A stretch of DNA of 64,000 nucleotides, taken from contig CM060188.1 in NCBI GenBank assembly GCA_030549335.1, positions 12,878,501 to 12,942,500 on the forward strand, given 5' to 3'. The notes beneath the pieces were generated by a model. The model made no database searches. It was given only the letters and a program-made list of their open reading frames with translations, and was not told where the DNA came from. The stretch is from Pontederia crassipes (lineage: Eukaryota; Streptophyta; Magnoliopsida; Commelinales; Pontederiaceae). Positions 11,901-24,774 of this stretch are shown here, piece after piece. Made by a program: the position numbers and the translations under genes. Every line of letters begins with the position of its first letter. The first letter of the stretch is position 1.

Positions 11901-13845
11901 ATACATCCACATAATGAATTCACAGAAATGTTATCCATGCAATTATAGGTCATTCTAGGATTTATCTTATTTTCTACTTTAGTTTACAAGAGTATTTAGA
12001 TTGAAAACACAAGTAATTCCAGAGTACAAACACATCTGTGCACATCAAAATAGCATCCTGGATATGAAATACAGCAAAGGAAAACATTTCACATCTCTAA
12101 TATCATTTTTTTAGAAGGACATCTCTAATATATTATCCTCTGACATGCATATAAATTAGGAAATGTTATATAGAAAATGAAAGAAAAAATATAACACGAA
12201 CGCACATCAACAAGAAACTTCTGATAAGGTCACTTCCTTTGAACTGTTTTATAACACATGGAACCACATCACCAGCCTCCCGTTATGTTAAGGAACTTAA
12301 AAGTAGTAGGGTTCACTTATTATCTAACCAACTTAATGTAACTAAAGCCAAAACCTCTGTCATCTTGATGTTTGTTGGTAACAACTAAGAAGCGTGAAGC
12401 TAAGTGAAGCTAAGTAGGAGCTTAACAACTTCAAAAGTAGTTGGAAGACAGAAATGACCATAAATACTGATTGTCATGTCGACTTGGAGTGCACATTCTT
12501 GAGTCTCATTTAGAAACTCTTTCAGCTCAAGCTGGATGCCTACACAATTCGTAGACATCCTTATTCCTCTAAAAGAAAACTCTTTCGGCTCAAAGGTATA
12601 ATCTCACATCAGTGCAGTAAAGAGTGCAATGAATGTCGTTCTCCCAGTTCTTCCTAGAGGAAGTTTAGGTCCCCAAACAAGGAAATAAAAAGGAAATTGC
12701 AAAAGCCATGGGACCATTGACAACATTTGGTTCACAACCAACTGATCATTTATATGATTCAAAATAAACACATAAGAACACGACCATTTCACCTTATCAG
12801 TAAAAGCATCATCATATGTAGAATCGCTAAGGGGCCGTTTGGTGCATTATTGATTTAATTAACCGGTAATTTAGACCACCATTTAAATAGATTGCCACTT
12901 CTTAAATTACGGTAATATTACATTATAGTGTTTGGCAAATATTAGTAATATAAATAATTATACCATAATACCCTAAAAGTTATTTTAGATTTTCATCACA
13001 TAGTGTTATAAATAAACAAAGCAAATATTAAAAAATAAATATAAATAAAATAAAATGAGGCTAATTAAGAGTTATTTGTAAAAGATTTCAAATAATAAAT
13101 AAGATGATGTTGAATGATACTTATTTCTTAATAAAATAATTAAAAATAAAAAATTTGATTGAATAGATATTTTTGTCAAAATGTAATTTGGAAAGCCTCC
13201 TTGCCTGCTATCTGGATTATTAGTGAAGTGGTAATGAAGTTTACTACCGGCAATTAACAAAAAAATGACGTAACGTGATGAGCCCTGGAAATTTTAAATA
13301 AAATAACCGGTACCAAACTGCCCCTAAACAACTAGACGAAAATAACAATGCCTGCTAAGACCTAAATAAAGACATTTAAAGGCATTAAGAACCAGCGCAA
13401 TTCGACATGGTGAACTGAAGGCATGCTGAATGAAAGAAAAAGAGACCATTCGGCATCAATCCTATAAATAAGAACATAAAAGAGAAATGACTCGATGATG
13501 AAGTATTAGAGGATGCAACGAAGATAACAAACGAAAAGATGAGATGGTGATCTTTTTTTTACCGGCAGGAACGTGATTGAGAGAGATGCCGGTGCTGTGG
13601 AGCGCCTGCTTGACAGGCTCCGGGATCTGGTTCGTGTCGCCGAAGGAGGAGATTGAGACGGGGCCCTTGTAACCCTGGGACGCCAGCGCCGAGCTTACGT
13701 TTTGCGCGATGTGGTGTGGGTCACTGCCGCGCGGCACCGGGCAGTTCTCAATGTCCCACCAGACCGATGTCTTCGCCGTCGCGTGCTCCCCCTCCGCCTT
13801 TCCCCCTCCTCCTCCTCCCCCCTTCGCCGACCCATTGCCTGCCAT
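8928..13845 (-). CDS. NYN-domain / LOTUS (OST-HTH) protein, MARF1 (limkain-b1) type
   Basis: Three coding exons: 13845-13563, 10825-9259 and 9126-8928, giving 682 aa. The start is the ATG at 13845, followed by a Gly-rich stretch and WWDIEN. The NYN (PIN-like) domain spans about residues 26-170. Acidic candidates for metal binding are D31 (WWDIEN), D98 and D101 (VKDASD), and D127 and D129 (SGDRDF). A Ser/Pro/Asn-rich linker follows, then a LOTUS/OST-HTH-like helix-turn-helix at about 501-577 and a conserved C-terminal block. Relatives are annotated in plants as putative endonuclease or glycosyl hydrolase and in animals as MARF1, an RNase acting on mRNA; RNA cleavage here is inference. Intron 1 (2.7 kb) hosts a Harbinger-like MITE. 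Intron 2 (9258-9127) uses a GC donor. Exon 1 is far more GC-rich than the rest. A family assignment is secure, the substrate is not. Confidence 0.88.
12831..13324. mobile_element. Harbinger/Tourist-like MITE in intron 1
   Basis: The left end reads GGGGCCGTTTGGTG and the complement of the right end reads GGGGCAGTTTGGTA. The element is flanked by TAA on both sides (12828-12830 and 13325-13327), the usual 3-bp target of PIF/Harbinger elements. The 494-bp interior is AT-rich with no coding sequence. It lies in the first intron of the NYN/LOTUS gene. Confidence 0.7.
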
Positions 13846-14400
13846 CTCCGCCTGCACGCCCTCCCTCTCTCTACGCACCACCGCGCTCCCAAACAGCCGA
13901 TCAGGCGTAAGCTTCTTCTTCCTCTCAATAGCAGGAGTGAGAATCCCGGCGGCGATGGCGGCGGCGAGAAGAAGAGGGGAGAGGAGGAAAGAGGGGGACT
14001 TGAAGCGACCGACGCGGCTGCGAGCAGGGAGGAGACGAGCTTTACTTCGAGGACAAATATTAAAAAAGATTCGAAGAGACTCCACTGAAGTGGCCGACGA
14101 CTCGCCTTCCTCGCGGATGCGGTGGAACCCCCCGACTCGCTGTAAGATATTGACCAAATTAAATTCACCAGTTAAGAGACCCAATGCGGATGATTGGTCG
14201 ACTTCCGTGCAAAGTACGTCGTGCCATGCATTCGATCAGGAAACCGTCTCGTTAGGTACTGAACGCTGTTTGACACGCGCGACGCGACGGGACGCGTGTG
14301 GATACTCGGCGTCTCGCGTGAGGCTTCCAGGTAAAAAAATATCAGTAAATTTATTTTTTGTTATTGTTGTAGCTTGTTTTTTATATCTAAAAAGTTATTG
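13846..14400 (-). promoter_or_regulatory. GC-rich 5' leader and promoter region of the NYN/LOTUS gene
   Basis: The sequence upstream of the ATG at 13845 is purine/pyrimidine-skewed and GC-rich to about 14110, as expected for a 5' UTR. A CG-dense patch around 14270-14320 (GCGCGACGCGACGGG) resembles a CpG-rich core promoter. There is no clear TATA box, so the transcription start is not assigned. Confidence 0.4.
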
Positions 14401-15730
14401 AATATGTAAAGCACCTGTAGAATCTTTATTTTTTTATCATTTAATTAATTTAATAATTATATTTATAATTAGATTAATTATAAATTTTTTAGATAAATAA
14501 TATATATCTATTAAGATAATTTGATAATAAAAAAGTAACATTTAAAGATAAATAAATTATAGTCATCGAATTAGCCATATTCGTTAAAATAATTTGATCA
14601 TGAATTAATATATATTTAAAATTAATATATAATTATTTTATTAATTTAATAAATAAAATAAATGTTCTACTTTCGTTTTACGTTAAAAATTTTACATATA
14701 TATTCTCCTCATCTAAAAGTATTAATAAAAAAAGAATTATACATGATTGGTAAATAAAGAAGACGTGAATGTGTATTGTGGAAATTAAATGTAATATCAT
14801 GCCGCAAAAATAAACCCCTCATGTCATCATAAAGATAATAATTAAATAAAGCTCAGGTCCAATATGTAATCCCGTGACATTTTCCAAACAAATTGCAGCT
14901 TCTTCCAAGGTACTTTTTCCCATTTTGTGCTTCTTCCAAGTAATTGGCAACGGTAGGATCACGCTCTCCTAGCAAATCGAACGTAAAGATTTCCCAATGA
15001 AAAGGGAGGTGATTTTTTTTTCAGAGTTGGAATAAAAAAATATATGTGCACAGTATAAATAAAGATAAACTTAAAAGCAACTAATCTTAAACTCCATTTC
15101 CATTAAAAAGAAAAGAAGCAAAAGATGCGAGATCTGATATCAGAAAAGCAAAAGACGCAACCCCCCTTTTCTCTTGGATTGCTGAATCAGCATCATTGGC
15201 CTCTGTTTTGCTTAGCCAAGAAGAGTTCCATTGTGCTCCCTGTGAGACCACAAGTATGCCATGATGCAAAAGGAGCCAGGAGGGCATCGGGTTTCAATCT
15301 TGATAAGCATAACATTTTTTTTCTTTATTAAAATGTAACTCTTGGTATATAAGAAAAGTTTCTGTCCTTTTACATGAAAGTTACACTATGAATCACCATT
15401 CCATTTGTGCATTACCTTTTCATATTACTTAATAATTTATATTATTAGCATAAAGATTGTCCCTTAATAAATTAACATGCATTATAATGTTTAATGTATA
15501 CAAGTAATTTCTGTAATAATTCAAATATGTTTACTTGTAATAAAAGCACAATTTTTATTAAAATATTATTTATCATTAATGTTAAGTTAACATTATTTAA
15601 TTCGACTAAAAAATTGAACAAAAATTTTAAAATTAATAAACTAAATAAATATAGTTATAAATATTCTATATATTTAAATTTAAATAATGATAATAAATAT
15701 TGTAATATTCAAAATAATAATTGGTAATAA
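14401..15730. other. AT-rich intergenic DNA
   Basis: Strongly AT-rich spacer between the NYN/LOTUS gene promoter and the RTE-like insertion. No gene or transposon end was recognised. Confidence 0.55.
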
Positions 15731-15999
15731 TATACGTGAATAACAATTAACTCCGCATATATTTTATAACCGATCCCAAGCCCGGATAAAGGAGGAGGGT
15801 TGTGTTAGGCCCCGACAGCCAGCATAAAATTCTGTCGAATCTTATGAACATGAATCAACGAATGAGCAAGATCTATTGGTGAATAATATACCGAAAGATT
15901 TGGTTACTAATAGAGCGGAATGGCGTCGTATGATCCATGTAGCCGACCTCACCTAGTGGGATAAGGCTTTGTTGTTGTTGTATACGTGAATAACAATTA
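15731..15999 (+). mobile_element. 5'-truncated RTE-like non-LTR retrotransposon with 19-bp target duplication
   Basis: The insert (15750-15980, 231 bp) is bounded by perfect 19-bp direct repeats at 15731-15749 and 15981-15999. It ends in a short (TTG)n tail. One frame near the 3' end reads NRAEWRRMIHVAD, the carboxy-terminal end typical of plant non-LTR reverse transcriptase ORFs. A long target duplication, severe 5' truncation and a simple-repeat tail are the signature of target-primed reverse transcription. The (TTG)n tail suggests the RTE clade; I am less sure of the clade than of the mechanism. Confidence 0.85.
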
Positions 16000-16811
16000 T
16001 AAAAGACTAATTTAAATAAATTAATATTATTAATTATGATAAAAATAATGGTAACAACATTTTTTTTGTTATATAATTTTGTATATATTTTTTATATTTT
16101 ATTTGTCCAATATTGAAAAAAAAACTAAAATATTAAAATAATAAAATCATATTATCATATGAGCGATAATTTAGATCGACATTATTCGTTTAATCAATGT
16201 GAATTAGTCTTCAATGTAAATTGTCACTTCACACATAATCAAATTAAAACAAAATAAATGAGATAAAAGATTACGAGTATTTGATCGCAAGCATGTTTCG
16301 GCGTCTTGCATAAAATGTATATCATATTTAAATCTTCTTCGATGCGGCAAATTCTTTTAACAAACATGTTCGCAGCTGTGCAAGGCTGGAAATTTCATAC
16401 AGCCTGGATGACGCCACAGTCAACTTACACTGGAGATTTCATTAAATTCAACTGCCTAAAATTCACAATTACAAAGCTCATGGTCACAAACACAACACCA
16501 TCCCACAACGCCTAAGTGAAAAAAAAGTAAGATCCATGTACACGAGTAAGCTTCGCTTTCCACATTCATGTTAGGTAAGAGAGGTTGATCCTCCTTAGTC
16601 ATTTATGATTTTCTTTCTTGATTACTTCTTTATTTTCTTCTCTTCTTAGAGAGGCAGTCTTTAGGGGAGGCAAGTACAGATGATACTGATATCGAGTAAA
16701 AGACAGGGAATCACTTCGAAGAACAGCATATATGCATCCATCATTTTCCAGGAATGCAGCAGTTATTCTCCGGACAAGCAAGGAAAGAATGAAGAAAGCA
16801 TTTCGGAGTTT
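16000..16811. other. AT-rich spacer and probable PDK 3' UTR
   Basis: 16000-16270 is AT-rich spacer. About 16300-16811 lies just downstream of the PDK stop on the minus strand and is probably its 3' UTR. A TTTATT at about 16628 is AATAAA on the minus strand, a possible poly(A) signal. Confidence 0.4.
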
Positions 16812-19800
16812 TTAGGGGAGAGGTTCTTCTGAGTCTCCAAGTCGAGACAAGTGAAGGTATGCATCGGTTCCTGAAACAGTAAAATAAACATGATTATCAA
16901 AGGCAATAGGATTATTAGCTAAATAACTACAAGAATACTCTCAGCAGTTATTATGATAAACACTGACGATGTCGAAGGATAAATGTTGTCTTTTAAAGTT
17001 TCTACATACTCCAGATGAGGAAATTGTGATGTTGACCTACTTTAAAAAATGAAAAGGCAGAAAAGCAAACTGTTTTGTTTAATCTAGGAATCAACAGGTT
17101 AAGCGTAATTCATTATCATTCAACACGCCAACTAATTGAACAAACCTAACAAAAAAAGACATATAAAGATGCTAAGGACTTTTGCTGTGCATTTCTCCCT
17201 TAGTATGTTTTGATCTTCATCTTTATTTGTATTTGAATCATTAATAAGAATTTATTTATACTTCATTCAGCAAACATATAGGCGAACTGCAAGCTAGCGC
17301 TGGAGTCATAAAATGGCTGAAATGATTCATTTGCAGTGTTAAATGATAGTAATATACGTCAGATGCAAAAACAAACTTCAATTTCAATCACACTCCATGC
17401 AATAGCTTCCTATGAATCATTGCATGTCTCAATGCCATTTTGATATGAAACATTCAACTATGTAATCAAAATGGCTCACCATATCCTTCCATTGAGATGA
17501 TTTGAAGATCGCCTCCAAAATATCGAGCATAAAGACGACTTATCGGAATACCATAACCATATCCAGCCATGTTTACCCCTTCAGAAACACCTCCATAGTT
17601 TTCATCAAGTGGATTTTTGGCAGTACTATAAAGATACGTGAAAATTTTCTGAAGGCCGCTTCTAGGTATGCCACCACCTTCATCTGATATCTGAGGCAAA
17701 AGATGAGACATCAATGGTAGATGAATCTTGTGCTTAATAATCACTTCGTTGGGACTTCTAAATATTACTTTCCATATACAAAAGTATGTCATGCAAAATA
17801 GAAAGATATACAAGTGGTGGCAGTAACAACTATACAAAGTAGAACCATGCGCTATAAGATAATAAAGAGACAGATTAGTGACATGATAACACATTTCAAA
17901 TATGCAATAAGCGCAGAAATATAAAGCTTCACCATCATTATTGACCGAGTGAGTGCACAATATATAATGACAAAGACTAGATACCAAAGAATGGAAAGTT
18001 AGAACAGAATTTATGGGGAGTTGGGTAATCAATTGTTTACCATAGTTTCTTTTGAGTAGTAAAGTTGGGGCTTATCTACCTATTAGAAAAATACTTTGGA
18101 TATATTGGCAGGAAATGCAATAAGAGTTCTCAAGTTCATGTACATTACAGTATACTTTTTTTTTTTGAAATATTACAGTATACATATATGACGAAATTAT
18201 GTCTCATAAGAAATACTCTTTTTGGATCCAGGTCATCAGATTGGAAATTTTCACCAAGTCAATGGAGATCAACAAAGTCAATCAGTTAAGACTTTTGGCA
18301 TAGATTTTTGTTTCACAGTTAATGAAATATCTTGGCTTTCCAGCAGCATACTGCTTCAAATGATGCAGGTCAGAGATAAATAAAAGAAAAAGTTGACACA
18401 ATAAATTACTACAAGGACAAAAGAAAATTATCATCTAACTTTAAGTAGAAATGAATATAAATGTTTAAGTAGAAATGCTGAGCACATACTTTCATTGTAA
18501 CATCTTCCTCACCATCAGCAACAATTATTCTTACAGGAGGAACATCCCTATCAGAATCCATAAAGCGCTCTTGAACAGCACGCAAAGAGTTCTTCACCAA
18601 TTCAAATACCATGAGATGCAAATGTGATGGCACATACCTGCTCCACAAAGACAGGAAGAAGGAGATAATATCATGCTTTATGTATGTGAAATATGCAATT
18701 CATCTTTTTGGCACTCCCAAGAAATAAAATGCAAAAGTACTGAAGGAGTTAGAATAGATGAGACATGTTCTTGGGGACGGCATATGGGAAATGCTTCATA
18801 GGGTTAGGAGCAATCCCAGATGATCAAAAGTATTTAATAGATTCATGAGAACTATAAGCAATGGTTTCTGGATTTAGAAGCATAGGGATGTTAAAAAAAT
18901 GCAAGAACAATATCTTGGAAAGACACTATGCTCGTAGGCATATCATGTAATAGTAGAATATGCAGGCAATCTAGATCTCCGCAATAATTCGTTGATCCAC
19001 TGGGAACAGAGAAGGAAAATAAATTAAGAGAGGAAAAAGCAATCAGATCCACCCATAAAAAGATCATCAAAGGAATGAAGTTACAGTTAGTGTTTTGTTC
19101 TTCATTTCCCTGCTATATCTATAACTAAAGTTAAAGGATGAAAATTACCAAACACAGAAATGGTAATGTTTTTTATAGCGTTACAAACTTGCAACAACTG
19201 TTAACTGGCAAGGTATAAAACTTACGGGAAAGTGAAACTTGGATCTCCATATATGACAACTTCAGGAGCAGTGCCATATTCTCGGAAACAGATACTTCGA
19301 GCATCCTCACTGGCAGCACGTGCTATTTCAACAGGGGAAAGTCTGGTGTTTATCTGGCCAATGCAGCCTGGTTCTGCTTCAGGTTCATGCAGAGCCACGT
19401 GCTGACCTGAATTTTATGAAAACAACTCTTATGACTACATGGCTTAATATCCCCTCAAGGTCTATAATCCAATTCTGGCAGGTTTACAATTGTGTGCATA
19501 AAATGTATGCAGTATACATGATTTTTACTTTATGTGCAGATACAGCAGTAAATATTAAGGCATGGAGATTAGAGAAGAACTTTCACTAACCTATGAGCAT
19601 TCGGATTCCAATTCTTGACATGTAAAAACGGTCGAGAAATTCATGTATCTCTTCTAGTTCCTTTGGAATAACTTTGAGGTTCATGTCTTTTTTCAGTTGT
19701 TGCACTCCTAGAGCCATAGCTGGTACCACATTGTTATGTCTCACTTTGATCATCTTGATCATTTGAGTAAAGGAGAGTTCATCACTTGTGTCCTTAATTT

Positions 19801-21118
19801 CCGGAAAGGAACGAAGATCGCGGAAAGAGTCCAAGTACCAATCCCTGACCTTGAAAAGGAAGAAGGCATAGATCAGTCATTTGCACTGACAAAAGAACAC
19901 CCAGAACCAACCAAAACAAAATTGCACAGAAACTTCAAATTTAAGCAGTTGCTTTAACTTATTTATTGCTATGTGGATCAAAGATAAAGTGACATTCTGT
20001 ACATTCAATAATGCTAAAGTAATATAGCATGCAATAGAGAACTACCATAACATAGGAAACATCAAATTTGGGTGAACTACATCAGCTCATACCCCAAAAC
20101 AAAGTTTGTAGCTAAGCAGACCGCATATATCCTAAATAATCACAAACGGGCATCCAACTACAGAGCTCAAGCAACTACAGAAGCAGATTATTCAAAGAAA
20201 TTGCATGCAACTGCCAAATACAGATGGGACTATTAAAAAGGCACCGGAAACTGAAACTAGTTCAGCGAAAGAAGGTAAGGATGAAGAATTTCCGAGAATT
20301 GAATTAGTTGATGCTTTAAAGGCCAACATCAGAGGAATTAATCCATGCATCATAATTTTTAGATCTTTACTACCTAATATCGGAAAGAAAAGGATCTTTA
20401 CTACATTCCTGGAGCCCAAAAGTGAAAGCATGTTCCAAAAAAAATCGACAATAAAGCAGATCCACTGTCTAATTCTTCCCAAAAAATGAGTAGAATGATG
20501 GGTCCAGGCTTCCCCCATCAACAAAGTATCAACAAATATCATTTAAAAAACTCAAGCAATGTAACAAATTTCTCCATATATTAAAAACACCCGGAATATC
20601 ATATGAAGTCCCGGAGGATAGAAAGATAAGAAAATTAAAAAAAAAACACATAGTAAACCGCTAAAATTGCATACAGAATTCCACTCTGCGAAGGGAACGG
20701 AAACGTAAAGAAACATGCAACAAGAAATAATTCTAGCAAAAAACATCAAAGCCAACATTTCAACGAAGAATTGATTGTAAATAAACGCAAGAAAATGGGA
20801 TAAAAATTGAAGGCAAGCAATGAAGTGCATATTATTTTAGTACTGATGCATGGGAGGGGGTTAAAGGACCTTGAGGACCGCGGGCTTGTCGGAGAGGCCG
20901 AAGGGGAGGGACTCCAGCTCGAGTGCGCGGCGGGCGATCCGGATGGGGAGCTCCTTGTGGAGGAAGTGGGCGGAGAGGAGGAGGTTGCGAGAGGTGGGGC
21001 GGGCGCCGAACTCCATCATGTAGCGGAGGCTGACGCCTGTCTGCTTCATCGACCCCCACCGCCGCACCTCCTCCGACAGCGCCTTGGAGAGGGAAGCGGA
21101 CGCCTTCTTCGCCGCCAT
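16812..21118 (-). CDS. PDK: Mitochondrial pyruvate dehydrogenase kinase
   Basis: This kinase phosphorylates and inactivates the E1-alpha subunit of the mitochondrial pyruvate dehydrogenase complex. Six coding exons (21118-20870, 19849-19591, 19406-19226, 18637-18490, 17690-17480, 16870-16812), all GT-AG, give 368 aa, close to the known plant enzyme. The N-terminal helical domain carries the conserved HNNVV with H121. The GHKL ATPase fold follows: N-box ELVKNSLRAV with E242 and N246, G1 box DEGGG with D282, and G2 box GYGYG at 322-326. The C-terminus ends SRLGDSEEPLP. No classical presequence is obvious, as in other plant PDKs. Exon 1 is very GC-rich. All key residues are present, so it appears functional. 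Confidence 0.96.
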
Positions 21119-21240
21119 GGCCAGAAGCCCAAGAGCTCACGAGGAGATGCGAGGAGGAAGAGGACGAAGACGTGAGAGGGAGGAGAGGCGCTGTAGAAAT
21201 ATAAGGGAGCGAAAGCGAAAGCGAGAGCGACGAGGGGCTG
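21119..21240 (-). promoter_or_regulatory. Possible core promoter and 5' leader of PDK
   Basis: A TATA-like TTATATTT on the minus strand (about 21198-21206) lies roughly 80 bases upstream of the ATG. Just upstream of it is a run of GCGAAA-type repeats (TTTCGC on the coding strand). The spacing would fit a short leader, but no transcript evidence exists here. Confidence 0.3.
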
Positions 21241-22111
21241 CTAATTTTTTATTTCTTCTTTATTATTTTCGCCCCCAAAAAACATATAATTTGGACGCAT
21301 GTATATTTTTCTTTTTATTATTTCGATTTATTGATAAATAGGATTTATTTTAAAAACTTCCACATACATAAACACTTGTAGAAATTTGAGACTGTACTTA
21401 ATTAAAATTTAAGCAGAAACGATATGTTAACTATCTTTAATTTTTAAATCTTTGCTATATTTTTGTTAAGAAGAAAAGTTGTTTTATTTTCTAATCAAGT
21501 CAATATTAAAAAAATAAATATATAATATACACATGCATTGCAAATTATAGATATAGCATATATACATATGAAGCTATTAAATATAATGCTCATAGTCATT
21601 AATTGACCATAATATTCCCGTTGCTAACCATTGTCGACTAAGCATTTTTTTTCGATCATAGTCTCAGTATCTATGACATAATATTTAATTAAATTGATTA
21701 TCATAAGAGTCGAATACAAGACTAATAGCATTCATCATTTTTGGAACATAATATCGCTGATTAGTTGTTTAAACAACTTGATTTGCTATGTAATTTGATA
21801 AATATAATGTTAATACTTTTTTCCCTTATTGACAATTTAATTTTTTGAGACTTTATTTCATGTTTAATCCATTACCAATTTCAGCATGCATGTTAAATTG
21901 CGCATATTTGTCTTAAAACTTTGAGGTACCGTAAGATAAAGTATTAATAGTACACTTTCAAATGTCTCTTAGATTTAAAGAGTGATTACTAATGAAATTA
22001 ATCAAAGGTCTTTCTATTACTGGAAACTAATTATTCTTTTTCTTCTTTTCTAAAGTTGTATAGATTTATAAGGATAAACTCACCAGCATGAGTCTATAAT
22101 TATTGACATAG
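21241..22111. other. AT-rich region upstream of PDK
   Basis: AT-rich DNA between the PDK promoter and the family A solo LTR. No other feature recognised. Confidence 0.5.
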
Positions 22112-22116
22112 ATAAC

Positions 22117-22618
22117 CGTTAATAATGCATTGAATATGAACTCAATTGGTCCCCCTACATAGTCAGGTGCTTCAGCAGAATTTTTCTACGGGGGTCTCGT
22201 TGCCCGGTCACCGAGCCTGTGGAGGATCAATGGGGGATCCAAGGGGCGGGGTTGCAAGGGGGCCCATGGATCCTCCCCTTGCGGGGGTTGCAAGGGCGCG
22301 GAGCCTCCTGAGCGAAAATTTTTAGGGGTATTCTGTATGTGATTCGAATTTGATTTATTTCATTATCACGATATAGATGTCCTATTTTCAGGAGATTTAT
22401 TTAGAGTCTCAGTTCGTATGTAATTTCTATCATCTGTCAAAAGGAGTGCATATATAAAACTCCCTAGGGGTCTAGACAGAGACCTATTCTTGTAATCATC
22501 TTTATTCCATAACAAAAAGAGCTGCTGCTTCCCGATGATGTAACCCGATTTAGGATGAACCTCGCAAATCTTCATGTCCTTCTGTGTTCGTGCGATCTCT
22601 CTCCCTCTTTTCATAACA
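22117..22618 (+). mobile_element. Solo LTR, family A copy 2 (plus orientation)
   Basis: A 502-bp segment with the perfect 5-bp target duplication ATAAC at 22112-22116 and 22619-22623. It starts CGTTAATAATG (a decayed TG) and ends CATAACA. Inside are a GC-rich island with inverted GGGG/CCCC runs (about 22180-22310), a TATATAAA promoter-like motif near 22450, and an R/U5-like tail ending in a CT-rich stretch. It matches 5034-5475 inverted and the diverged copy at 47563-47984. No internal region is attached. Confidence 0.88.
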
Positions 22619-22623
22619 ATAAC

Positions 22624-24765
22624 TTAAATATTAATTAAGCTAAATGTATTATATGTCCAAAAACCTTATACATAAAACATTTCTCGTACATATATCGTTG
22701 ATATTTATTTAGGGGGGAAAAAAGAAAACTCGTATATTCTTATCCAAAATGTATCTTTTGTATTCTTTCACTTTGTTAATAAAAAAATTGAAATATCTAT
22801 GTGACTAAAATTTTCTAGCATTATTGAGTCAAAATATGCAGCTATCATAATTAATTGTCCACATCGGAACGTTTTACGTGCAACTTCCTTTTGGAGGACA
22901 AACTCAACATGTGTAATGTTAAAGAAAATGCATTGCAACATGCGTTTCTTTTCCTGATCAGATCAACTTCAAGTCACGGAATAAAAGACTCGATGTGATC
23001 CACACGCAAACACTTTGATTGATGTGGATTTGCCGTGACATCTAATTTTGTGGATTTGGATACACGAGAATTATTTTGCCAGTTGAATTTGTTTACTTGA
23101 ACATTTTGCAAGGCAAGAATAAGATAGAGATAGGGGGGTGATCTCTGGTCTGTGGTCAGAAGGTATATGACTTGAAGGGGTAAACTTGAGAACCCTGCCA
23201 TGCATGCATGGGTCCTACGGATACGTTCTCCACGTATTCAGAGAGAGAGAGAGAGAGAGAGAGAGGTCCACACAACACCTTTGTCGTCATTGATGATAAA
23301 TAATTAATGGAATCAAAATGGTACCCAACTTATTGAGCCGCATTTAAGAAGAGGAGGGGCCAAGGCTGATTGTATTGTAGTTGATGAACATGACATTTAA
23401 ATTAATGATCTCAGGTCTAATGAGTAATTAAGTCGTTAAGTAGAAGGATAAGTGTCTCGTTAAAAATTAAAATATTCATTTAGTCACGCCCGTTTTGTTT
23501 TGTGTATTGTTAAGAGTGATCTTATTTATACTAGATAAAAAGTTGTAGTTAATAAATAATTTAGCTAACAACTTAGATTATCATGTTTACTTGTATAAAA
23601 AATTATCAATATCGTTTAGTTTAAGAGTTTAGACAATCCGATTGACCAATTAAATCCATTAAGCTCATGTATAACATAAATACTTTTTTTAGGAAAAAAA
23701 AAGATGACACCAATAATATTATTAAAAATCGTAAACGATGTAAACAAGCACTTAATACATCAACGAAGTTATTTAAATTAAGAAAAGCAACATAAGATAC
23801 CTATAGAAATCCAATTCTCAAACCAATTTCTGTTGTATGGAACTTGAGTTGCAGTGCAATCAAGACTCAAACCTTCTTTAAAATGAGGTTGTAGCTATTA
23901 ATAATAAATTATTGATGGCATCTTTTAGCAATCCTGGTCCACATCACACTCTTTCACTACCAAATAGACAACTAAAATTGGATGAACATGCTGAACACAC
24001 ACACCATTTACCAAGAGGGCAATGTTGCATGCATGCACAACAGCACAAGTTAGTAGGTATGCTTCTTTTAACTCTGAATGCAACAACTTACATGCCAGTG
24101 CACAAAGATGGTGCTGCTCACCAAATTGTCCCCCCATTCCTTCTGTACAGATTTAGATGCCCATCTAATTCACTTCCCCTGCTTGGAGCAGGACACACAA
24201 CATTTGGTTGCAGATTGGTGAGATAAACACGAATTGTGCAGTATTAATGGAAACAATGTATAGGCTTTCTGATACTGAATTGTATGAGAGGCCACAGCAG
24301 GGGAAGATTGCAACCAGGTCCAATCTCCATGTCTCTGTTTTTTTGCCAAGACACCTAAACAAGAAGGCATTTCGTGTTGTCCTCCTTGTGCTTCTAGGAA
24401 TTGGGGAAAACTGTTGTTCGACACACTTAGAACTACCAACTTTTCAGATATTTCGACCTAACATTCAGACAATACATCCATCCATTTATTTAATCTTGTA
24501 GGCAATGGTAACTTCTTTTAAAGGAGCAATTTCTTCTTGATGAAACACTTCACTAAAAAAAGGGGTTTAAAAAACCTCTGTGTGTGTGTGTGTGATCGTA
24601 TATTTTTGGACGAAATAAATAATATAATTCCATTGAGACATTCTTAATTTGGCATGATTAATTTTCTATCGGATATTAAAATTAGTAAACTACAACTCAA
24701 TACTGAGTCCCATTATTGAAAATATTAATATTAACAAAAAACTTGAAATAATAATTAACGTTATA
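22624..24765. other. Intergenic DNA
   Basis: Mostly AT-rich. A patch at about 23900-24480 has more balanced composition and open frames on both strands of 65-104 codons, but none resembles a known protein, and it may be an old gene fragment. A (TG)n run of about 14 bases is near 24580. Confidence 0.45.
23240..23265. repeat. (GA)13 microsatellite
   Basis: A short uninterrupted GA dinucleotide run. Confidence 0.95.
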
Positions 24766-24774
24766 TTTATTATA

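Noticed and set aside
17691..18032. Extension of PDK exon 5 upstream as an open frame
   Set aside because: It is intron 4; the AG at 17692-17691 starts the exon at ISDEGGG in the right phase.
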